This document shows, one piece after another, positions 57,668 through 64,000 of a stretch of 64,000 nucleotides of DNA; within the stretch, counting starts at the first letter, position 1; every line of letters starts with the position of its first letter. The notes under the pieces are model-generated. The model saw only the letters and a list, made by a program, of their open reading frames with translations. It was not told the DNA's origin and ran no database searches. The position numbers and the translations under genes are program-made. Source of the stretch: a bacterium (GTDB lineage Bacteria > Spirochaetota > Leptospiria > Leptospirales > Leptonemataceae); NCBI GenBank assembly GCA_024742665.1, contig JANSYA010000003.1, forward strand, positions 1-64,000, written 5' to 3'.

Positions 57668-58450
57668 TCAGCGCGTGCGAATATAGCGCAGAAAGACTTC
57701 GCCGCCGATCGATTCCGAACGATCCAGACGCCAGCGGCCCTCTTGATCGAAGCGCGGAAAGGCCGCTTCGCCGTCGACGATGCCCGGCAGATCCTTCTGG
57801 CCGATCAAAAAAGGCACGAGCGTCAAATAGATCACGTCGACGAGATCCGCGTTGAAAAACGCGTGGTTGACCTTCGGACCGCCTTCAAGCAGCGCCCGCC
57901 GCACGCCCCGCTCGCGATACAACCAGTCGAGCACCATCGCCGGCTCTAATAGTTCACGAGGGAATGCTAAGACTTCCGCGCATTCGACCAGGGCCCGCAG
58001 CTCTGCGGACGCGGCGACGGAAAATTCATCGAGACTCAGCGGCTCGTCCGCGCGACGCTCTTCGACCGGCGACCTGAGGCCTTCGCGTACGGCCGGCTGA
58101 TCGCGGTCGGTAAAAATCAGCGGGCGCACGCCGCGCTGATTCGAATCGCTAAAGAGTTTACGATCGACCAATGGCAGCGAAGATCGCGCGATCATACACG
58201 GCACTGGCCAGAGCCCGCCTGCTTTTAATTCGCCCGATGTTTTGCGCAGACGAGTGGGCAATACAATCGGATCGTCGGCGGCGATGGAATTTTTTCCGAC
58301 GAAGATCACGTCGGCTTCGAGACGATAGCGATCCATTCGCGCACGATCGGCGTCCGAAGTCAGGCCGTGCCATCCGCCGTCGGGGCGCATGACTTTGCCG
58401 TCGAGGGTCATCGCCATATTTACGGCAACGAAAGGCAGCGCGGCATTCAA
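57668..58450 (-). CDS. RibD C-terminal-type reductase
   Basis: A 260-residue protein of the dihydrofolate-reductase-like RibD_C family. It shows VNMAMTLDGKV (about 9-19), the DVIFVGKNSIAADDPIVLPTR segment and the NADPH-binding LLEGGPKVNHAFFNADLVDVIYLTLVPFLIG near the C-terminus. The deaminase half of RibD is missing, so it may be a stand-alone pyrimidine reductase of riboflavin synthesis or a related reductase with another substrate. Its ATG overlaps the stop of the inositol monophosphatase gene by 4 bases. Confidence 0.85.
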   Translation of the reverse strand: MNAALPFVAVNMAMTLDGKVMRPDGGWHGLTSDADRARMDRYRLEADVIFVGKNSIAADDPIVLPTRLRKTSGELKAGGLWPVPCMIARSSLPLVDRKLFSDSNQRGVRPLIFTDRDQPAVREGLRSPVEERRADEPLSLDEFSVAASAELRALVECAEVLAFPRELLEPAMVLDWLYRERGVRRALLEGGPKVNHAFFNADLVDVIYLTLVPFLIGQKDLPGIVDGEAAFPRFDQEGRWRLDRSESIGGEVFLRYIRTR

Positions 58451-59292
58451 TTCATGCCTTCGACTTTGCGCGACTTGCGCAGAAGTTCGATGATCTGCGG
58501 ATGCAGCAGGCCGTTGCTGGCGACGACGTCCTGAAAAAATATATCAAAGCCCTGGCCGTCAAAACCCGACATGCGTCCGCCGGCTTCGCTGACGATCACC
58601 GAGGCGGCGCACAGATCGTGGGGGTCCATGCCCCGCTCCCACATCGCGTCGTAGCGGCCTTCGGCCAGCCAGCACAGGTCCAGCACGGCCGAACCGCTGC
58701 GGCGCAGACCGGTGCCGCTGGAGATAAAGGCCGCGACGTCGGCAATAATTTCGCCAATCACTTCTTTGCGCTTGTACGGCAGACCCGTCGCAATCAGCGT
58801 GCGCTCCACGCTCGATAGCCCCGAGACCCGAATGGGGTTGTGATTTTTATAGGCGCCGTCGCCCAGAATCGCATGATACATTTCCGAAAAGGCCGGCACC
58901 ATCACGATGCCGGCGACGGGGCCGCCGCGAAAACAGAGGCCGACGGAAATACAGAACAGAGGCACGCCGTGAATATAATTGCGCGTGCCGTCGATGGGAT
59001 CGAGCCACCATTCGAATTCGCCGTCGTCCGAACCGGAGCGACCGCGCTCTTCGCTGTAGACTCGATCACGCGGAAAGTGATCGCGAATGGTATTAATTAG
59101 ATTATCTTCAATTTGTAGCTCGGCCTTTTTCATCAGCTCCCGGTCCGCGGTGGCGGAAACCGAACGAGCGATCGAGACCTCTTTCTGAAAGGTCAGCAGG
59201 TTCATACCCAGCCCCGGCAGCAAGTGCATGATGTGGCTGACCCGGCTTTCAACGTCGTCCTGGGGAAATGATAGTTCAGCGGTTTCAGTCAT
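58447..59292 (-). CDS. Inositol monophosphatase family protein
   Basis: A 281-residue phosphatase. Motif 1 is WWLDPIDGTRNYIHGVPLFCISVGL with the metal ligands of DPIDGT, preceded by YSEERG (Glu ligand); motif 2 is MDPHDLCAASVIVSEAGGRMSGFDG, where the usual WD is MDPHD but the key Asp is kept. Family members hydrolyse inositol phosphate, histidinol phosphate, PAP or sugar phosphates; SuhB-like function is likely but not provable. It is translationally coupled to the RibD-like reductase. Confidence 0.9.
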   Translation of the reverse strand: MTETAELSFPQDDVESRVSHIMHLLPGLGMNLLTFQKEVSIARSVSATADRELMKKAELQIEDNLINTIRDHFPRDRVYSEERGRSGSDDGEFEWWLDPIDGTRNYIHGVPLFCISVGLCFRGGPVAGIVMVPAFSEMYHAILGDGAYKNHNPIRVSGLSSVERTLIATGLPYKRKEVIGEIIADVAAFISSGTGLRRSGSAVLDLCWLAEGRYDAMWERGMDPHDLCAASVIVSEAGGRMSGFDGQGFDIFFQDVVASNGLLHPQIIELLRKSRKVEGMN

Positions 59293-59393
59293 AGTCGCGA
59301 GCCTTTGAATATGATGGATCGCACGAAGGCCGGCCAGCGGTCAAGCCCGTGTCGGCGCTCCGTGATCGTCTACCGGCTACGCGCGCGGCCTGC

Positions 59394-59480
59394 GCCCCGG
59401 CCTCCAGCCGTGCTACTCGCGCGGCATTCCGCCTCTGCTTTGCCCCGGCCTGCATGCCGCGCTACTCGCGCGGCATTCCG
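59394..59480. repeat. Imperfect tandem repeat overlapping a gene 3' end
   Basis: Two copies of a 38-39-base sequence lie at 59394-59431 and 59442-59480. Both end in gctactcgcgcggcattccg and begin gccccggcct. The second covers the last codons and stop of the minus-strand gene that ends at 59462; the first is downstream of that stop, so the gene tail is duplicated. Confidence 0.75.
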
Positions 59481-60163
59481 GGGACTCGGATGTGCTTCCA
59501 ATTCGCCAGAATCTTTTCGATGCGGCGGCGGTTTTGAATGATCAAGAAAACCTGGGTGGTCAGCACATTAAAGTCGGGATAGAGATCCGACTCCATGGTC
59601 TGAGAACCGTATAGTTTGCGCAGATTGAATTCGCCCCGCTGACCGATTTCCGTGTTAATAAAAAGCAGCGCCTTCTTATACGAAGTCTCTACGTGGCCGC
59701 GCTGGGAGATCATATTGTGGGCCTGGATCAGAGTCGCCTGGATGTTGCGGTCCAGCTCTTTGCGATCGACCTGCTTGTTTTCGAGCTGCTGCTTGGCCCG
59801 AAACTTAAAGTGACGAAACTTCGCTTCGACCACGTCGACGCTCGTTTCCAGAAACTCCAGGCTCTCGCGGAACCACTCCAGAAATCGAAACAGAGCATAG
59901 TAAGTCCGGGGCTTGGCCCGGTCCAGGAGATGGCCGTTTTCTTTGGCGAAGTGGTCGGGCTCGAAAACGTACGGCCGCATGTGCGGATTGTCGGGAGAAA
60001 AATTCAGCCGCAAAAAATATTCCCAGGGATAAACATTCGGCGGCGGAATCTTAAACCGCAGCTTCATGATGCTGTCGTGATTCTCTTTGAATAGCATCTC
60101 CAGCGCCACGTTGATCTCGTGGGACAGAAATTCTTCTATTGGCGGCGGCCACTCATCTGACAT
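59462..60163 (-). CDS. Unknown 233-residue cytoplasmic protein
   Basis: No signal peptide or membrane helix. The N-terminal half has the motif PPNVYPWEYFLRLNFSPDNP and the C-terminal half is made of charged helices (FRFLEWFRESLEFLETSVDV, FRAKQQLENKQVDRKELDR, LIIQNRRRIEKILANW). No family recognised. The composition, with many K, N and F residues, is less GC-driven than its neighbours and reads as a conserved protein. Its stop codon lies in a duplicated sequence. It faces the SpoIIE phosphatase gene across a 275-base gap. Confidence 0.7.
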   Translation of the reverse strand: MSDEWPPPIEEFLSHEINVALEMLFKENHDSIMKLRFKIPPPNVYPWEYFLRLNFSPDNPHMRPYVFEPDHFAKENGHLLDRAKPRTYYALFRFLEWFRESLEFLETSVDVVEAKFRHFKFRAKQQLENKQVDRKELDRNIQATLIQAHNMISQRGHVETSYKKALLFINTEIGQRGEFNLRKLYGSQTMESDLYPDFNVLTTQVFLIIQNRRRIEKILANWKHIRVPGMPRE

Positions 60164-60438
60164 TCAAATCTTCCTGCTCACAATCACGAATCCTGAGGCC
60201 CGGCGGGCGGCTCCGACTGCGTGCGCTGCCGCCGGACTCCGGTCAACCATGACCGGGAATCGGGATGCGCGGAGTCGGAGCGTCGCTTTCCGGAATCGTC
60301 GGGCGGCGCGCCGCGAGTGTAAAGGAATTTTGGCCCGGGAAATCGGCGAATCGTTTTTCTTGAAATGGGGGCCTCGATCCGCCTCCGAAGCCCGGAAACT
60401 TCTTGCCCCGCCCCCGCGCGACCACAGTCTGGAGGAGC

Positions 60439-62202
60439 ATGCCGCCGGAATCACGACACACTTCCCGGATGCTGATGGAAACCCTCGACCGTTTGCGTTC
60501 CGGGGTTCCGGAAGCCCTTCAAGGCGAGCTCGACTTCGAACTGGATTTGTTTGTGTCGCGGCTGGAACTGCTGGAAGCGAAGTCCCGGGAGACCCAGGCC
60601 TCCGCCGATCAGCCTCCCCCAACCGCGCCTCGATTCCGCCCGACCCGGAGCAGCAGCGACACCGCCCGCATTCGCTCGGATCTGTACGTCTTTTTGAGAG
60701 ACGACCTGGTCTATTTTTTACAGAAGATTCAGTCGGGAAATTTCGACCGCCCGGCCGGTTTTCCGATGCTGCCGGACCTGAGCGGGGACATCGCCGACAT
60801 TCTGCGGGAGCTGCGGGTCTATGCCAAACCCGGGGCGCGGGATTATTCCGCTTCGACCATTCTGGAGCGCTGGTACACCGCGCTCCTGCAGGACGGCCCT
60901 CTTTCGACCCGGGCGGTGCTGCAGTACTTCGCGGTCTATCGCAGCCGGCTCTACGCCCTCCAGGACGAACGCCCCTTTCTGTTTGAAAACCCGGCCAGCC
61001 TCGTCCGGCACCTGATCCGGCGCGCCGATGAAGGCGATCTGCAAGAGAACGCCGCTCCCGCGGATCCGTCCCCGCCAGACGCCGCGCGACCGCGCGGCCT
61101 GCACTTCGAGCAAATCTACCGCGCCGAATTAAAATTGCGCGAAGAAATTCATATGGCGCTTCTGCGCCACCACGCCGGGCAGTACGAAAACGACCAGCGG
61201 CGGCTGGACTATCTGGTCGCCAAGGAAATCGTCTCGAATCTATCGACGGATTTTATTACGCAGTTGCACAGCGAATTCGAACGCTACTATGAAGAACGCC
61301 TGGCCGCCCAGGCCCGCCTGCAGGCGCAGATGGCGGCGGAAAAAGACAACCTTGATCGAGAGCTGCGCCATGCCGCCCGCCTCCAGGCCCGCTCGATCCA
61401 GAAGGAACTGCCCGCCGACGATCCCCGTCTGGACTTCGCGCTGTGGTACGAACCCTTCAGCACCGTCGGCGGCGACTACTATCGCGTGATTCCTTTAGAA
61501 AAGGACGCGGTGGGAATCTTTGTCGCCGACATTACCGGCCACGGCATTAGCGCGGCCATGCATTTTAATACGGTCGTCAACAGCTTCGAAAAGTGCGCCG
61601 CCTATCTCGACCGTCCGGACAAACTGCTGCGCAAAATGAACGAGGATCTTTACGGCCAGCTACGCGATCACTTTCTCACGGCGATTTACGTGCGCCTGGA
61701 TTTTCGCAAAGGCAGCCTGGACTATTGTAACGCCGGCCATCCCAAAGGTTTCCTGGCGGCTCTCCCGGATGCGGCCGAAGGCGATCGCGACGATCATACC
61801 GACGCCGCAAATGATCGCGCCCATTCCGAAGACGGACGCAGTCGCCGGCGCAAAGTGCGCTTCCTGCGACCGAACGGCAAAGTCATCGGCGCCTTTCGCA
61901 AAGCCGAATTCCCCCGGCAGACGATTCCCCTGTACGACCGCTGCCGTTTAATTTTATACACCGACGGAATTTCCGAAACCTTTCAGGCCGACGGCGACCA
62001 GGCCGGGAGCGATCGCAATTACAATCTGCTGGGCGAACGCGGCCTGCTGGATCTCTTCGACGCACGCACCACCGGCTGGGATCCCGCGCGCACTCTGGCC
62101 CACGTCCGCGAGCAGGTCGGTCGCTTTCAGGGCGAGTCCGCCCCGGAAGACGATCGCACGCTCCTGATCACGGACATCTATTCGGGCGCTTCAGAACGCT
62201 GA
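60439..62202 (+). CDS. SpoIIE/RsbU-type serine/threonine phosphatase
   Basis: About 587 residues; ATG 60439 has a strong ribosome site (GGAGG, 4 bases upstream), better than the frame's first start. The N-terminal 270 residues are helical and unrecognised; a coiled coil (about 270-320: ERYYEERLAAQARLQAQMAAEKDNLDRE is its core region) leads to a PP2C-type domain with VGGDYYRV, VADITGHGISAAMHFN, HFLTAIYVRLD, YCNAGHPKGFL, LYTDGISETFQ and EDDRTLLITDI. The metal Asp residues are present. Such enzymes dephosphorylate STAS anti-anti-sigma proteins. No STAS protein is in the window, but an RsbW-like ATPase lies at 49926-52298. Confidence 0.88.
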   Translation: MPPESRHTSRMLMETLDRLRSGVPEALQGELDFELDLFVSRLELLEAKSRETQASADQPPPTAPRFRPTRSSSDTARIRSDLYVFLRDDLVYFLQKIQSGNFDRPAGFPMLPDLSGDIADILRELRVYAKPGARDYSASTILERWYTALLQDGPLSTRAVLQYFAVYRSRLYALQDERPFLFENPASLVRHLIRRADEGDLQENAAPADPSPPDAARPRGLHFEQIYRAELKLREEIHMALLRHHAGQYENDQRRLDYLVAKEIVSNLSTDFITQLHSEFERYYEERLAAQARLQAQMAAEKDNLDRELRHAARLQARSIQKELPADDPRLDFALWYEPFSTVGGDYYRVIPLEKDAVGIFVADITGHGISAAMHFNTVVNSFEKCAAYLDRPDKLLRKMNEDLYGQLRDHFLTAIYVRLDFRKGSLDYCNAGHPKGFLAALPDAAEGDRDDHTDAANDRAHSEDGRSRRRKVRFLRPNGKVIGAFRKAEFPRQTIPLYDRCRLILYTDGISETFQADGDQAGSDRNYNLLGERGLLDLFDARTTGWDPARTLAHVREQVGRFQGESAPEDDRTLLITDIYSGASER

Positions 62203-62254
62203 CGAATATCTATCTCGCAATTCTATTTTAATTACCGAAACGAGGAAGCACACA

Positions 62255-63292
62255 ATGATCCCGGAACCAATCAACAGACTCGGCGCAGATTTAATTCTGT
62301 GGCTGCAGGAAAATCTTTCCGCCCTGTACGGGCCGATGGAATTATTCACGCTGCTCGGCGAAGAATTGTTTTATATGATTCTGATCCCGCTGATCTACTG
62401 GAGCATTCACCGGGGCACCGGACTGCGCCTGCTGGCGCTGATCACGACCAGTTCTTTCGTGAACGACTTCCTGAAGTGGACTCTGCACAGCCCGCGACCG
62501 TACTGGTGGGACGCGGACATCGAAGGTCTGCGCGCCGAATCGGCCTTCGGTCCGCCCTCGGGACACTCTCAGAACGCCGTGACCTTCTGGGGATATTTGA
62601 CGGCGACCCTGCGCCGCTACCGGCCGGGCTGGCGCTGGCTATGGCCGGCCTTCTTCGTCCTCGCATTCTTAATTTCTTTTTCGCGAATGTTAATGGGAGT
62701 CCACTTCCCGAACGACCTGCTGATGGGCTGGACCGCGGGGGCGATCTTCCTGATCGCCTTCTGGAAGCTCATGCCCCGCTTCGAAGCCTGGTTTCGCGCG
62801 CGCGAAATCGGCGCGCAGATCGGCGTCAGCTTTCTGATCTCAGGCGCCATGCTCGCCCTCGCCCTGGTCTACAGTAAATATCTGGCCGGCGTCGTCCAGA
62901 TCGACCCGGTCTTCTTCGAGAACGCCGCGGCGGACCAGCCTTCGAAAACGATCGCGCCCTTCAGCGCAAAGGCGCCGGTCAGCTTCGCGGCGGTCGTCGC
63001 CGGTATGGGCGTCGGCGGCGCGCTCATGCTGCGCACCGCGAATTTCAGCGTCGGCGGTCCGATCGGCAAGCGCGTGCTGCGCTATCTGCTGGGACTGGTG
63101 GGCGTCTTCGCGATTTACGCGAGCGGCAAATTCGCTCCAGAGACGCTGCCGGAGTGGGAGTATCTCGGCCTGCGCTATCTGCGCTATTTTTTCATGATGC
63201 TCTGGGCGATCTGGCTTGCACCGCTGATCTTTTTGAAAATCGGGCTGGCGTCGGCCGCTCAAGAGACGGCGGGATCTAACCGAGAAAGCTAA
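62255..63292 (+). CDS. PAP2-family membrane phosphatase
   Basis: A 345-residue integral membrane protein with about eight helices. The three catalytic motifs are complete: K-x6-RP (KWTLHSPRP, about 74-82), PSGHSQ (about 100-105, His) and SR-x5-H-x3-D (SRMLMGVHFPND, about 147-158). PAP2 enzymes remove phosphate from phosphatidic acid or undecaprenyl pyrophosphate on the outer face of the membrane. The C-terminal half adds four more helices of unknown role. A GAGG ribosome site precedes the ATG. It lies 52 bases after the phosphatase gene. Confidence 0.9.
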   Translation: MIPEPINRLGADLILWLQENLSALYGPMELFTLLGEELFYMILIPLIYWSIHRGTGLRLLALITTSSFVNDFLKWTLHSPRPYWWDADIEGLRAESAFGPPSGHSQNAVTFWGYLTATLRRYRPGWRWLWPAFFVLAFLISFSRMLMGVHFPNDLLMGWTAGAIFLIAFWKLMPRFEAWFRAREIGAQIGVSFLISGAMLALALVYSKYLAGVVQIDPVFFENAAADQPSKTIAPFSAKAPVSFAAVVAGMGVGGALMLRTANFSVGGPIGKRVLRYLLGLVGVFAIYASGKFAPETLPEWEYLGLRYLRYFFMMLWAIWLAPLIFLKIGLASAAQETAGSNRES

Positions 63293-63353
63293 TACGATTC
63301 GCGAGCACCCCGGGCCGACCTGAGAGCGGCGACGGAATCAAGGAGAGCGGCGC

Positions 63354-64000
63354 ATGCTTGAAAGAAAAAGCGAGATGCTAAATTATATTGAGCCGAAGGC
63401 GCGCGTATCGCCGGCCGCTTTGCGATCCGCGGGGCCGGTCGGGTCGCGCATCGCGGCGATCGCGGCGGCGCTCTGTCTTTCATCCGCCTGCGTATCGATG
63501 GAAGTCTCAAGCCCTCGCAAAAACGGTCCGGTGGTGGTGCAAAACAGCGCGGCGAAGTGCAAGCCGACCGACACATTCGGCCAGTACTACCTGCTGTTCG
63601 GCGCGCTGCCCCTGCGAACCATTTCGCCGGACCGCATGTTTCCGAAAGCCGATAAATCCTATCGCGTCACCGAAAAACTTGAGTGGTACGATATCGCCCT
63701 GACGGTGGTCGGCGGAGCTTTTCTATCTTTCAGTAAAAACACGATCATCATAGAAGAGTGCGACGCGGCCGGGGTATTTGCATCCGATACGGACCGCGAG
63801 GCCGCTCTGAAACGCGAAGCGGACGCGGCGGCCCGCCTGGAACAGGAACGAATCGCGAAGCGACTCGACGAATTTACGAAGGCCCGGTCCAAAAAATTCG
63901 ACGCGACCCTGGTTCTAAAAAACGGCGACGTGCTGGCCGGCCGCATCAAAAGCATTTCCGAAACGAAAATCATTTTAGAAGTTCAGGCAAGCGACGCGGC
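63354..64000 (+). CDS. Lipoprotein with LKNG-type domain, cut by the window end
   Basis: ATG 63354 has an AAGGAG ribosome site at 63340-63345. The first 215 residues are seen and the frame runs off the window. The N-terminus has a late hydrophobic segment and lipobox (AALCLSSAC, Cys near residue 46). The middle contains FGQYYLLFGALPLRTISPD and a possible membrane-proximal helix (WYDIALTVVGGAFLSF). A charged helix (KREADAAARLEQERIAKRL) leads into LVLKNGDVLAGRIKSISETK, which matches the short domain in the protein at 28779-29990 (LLKNGQILSGKVV). That shared helix-plus-LKNG arrangement suggests a related envelope role. Confidence 0.75.
   Translation, partial: MLERKSEMLNYIEPKARVSPAALRSAGPVGSRIAAIAAALCLSSACVSMEVSSPRKNGPVVVQNSAAKCKPTDTFGQYYLLFGALPLRTISPDRMFPKADKSYRVTEKLEWYDIALTVVGGAFLSFSKNTIIIEECDAAGVFASDTDREAALKREADAAARLEQERIAKRLDEFTKARSKKFDATLVLKNGDVLAGRIKSISETKIILEVQASDA

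Overview
The window looks like chromosomal DNA of a high-GC spirochaete of the order Leptospirales, related to Leptonema/Turneriella rather than to low-GC Leptospira. This is inferred from family content, not from a marker search. The clues are a giant (5039 aa) leptospiral-type 'longest protein', a HEAT/cyclic-nucleotide-binding protein fused to an ADP/ATP-translocase-like membrane domain, a membrane sensor with an RsbW-like ATPase, a SpoIIE-type phosphatase, FecR-like surface proteins, and the LKNG-type small domain seen in two envelope proteins. No tRNA or rRNA gene and no CRISPR array were seen.

Layout. 1-167 is the tail of an IS transposase. 494-17080 (minus) is an accessory block: a small AT-rich membrane protein, the giant protein and a secreted protein upstream of it, all overlapping. 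17245-25480 is a mixed region: MFS transporter, toxin-antitoxin pair flanked by imperfect copies of the MFS gene's 3' end, SDR oxidoreductase, membrane/exported pair, Rrf2 regulator, lipid kinase, six tandem 32-bp hairpin repeats and two proteins of unknown function. 25662-31437 is rich in envelope proteins (alginate-export-type porin, two outer-membrane-like proteins, a TPR-like membrane protein). These minus-strand envelope genes follow aroB, rnc and acpP (31511-33881), which may form one long transcription unit.

34129-40523 (plus) holds a class III adenylate cyclase, a FecR-like protein with sandwich repeats, and an exported protein. 40538-42297 (minus) holds a lipoprotein, plsX and rpmF. 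pheS-pheT (42487-46372) end at a clear bidirectional terminator and face a phasin-like protein. A DksA-like protein with most zinc cysteines lost and gyrB follow (47147-49605). 49926-53856 (minus) is nadA, ispF and a 7TM-type sensor with an RsbW-like ATPase. 53969-57610 (plus) is a free-standing lipoyl domain and the nucleotide-transporter/HEAT/cNMP-binding fusion. 57668-60163 (minus) holds a RibD-like reductase, an inositol monophosphatase and an unknown protein. 60439-64000 (plus) holds a SpoIIE-type phosphatase, a PAP2 phosphatase and a truncated lipoprotein.

Working together. Phospholipid and fatty-acid functions (acpP, plsX, PAP2, lipid kinase), translation (pheST, rpmF), cofactors (nadA, ispF, RibD-like) and aromatic synthesis (aroB) are core. 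Two signalling themes stand out: cAMP (a cyclase, and a cNMP-binding transporter fusion 20 kb away) and partner switching (RsbW-like ATPase sensor and SpoIIE phosphatase 8 kb apart). The least explained parts are the giant protein with its shifting codon use and AT-rich 3' neighbour, the 32-bp hairpin array, and a recurring pattern of gene 3' ends being echoed downstream.
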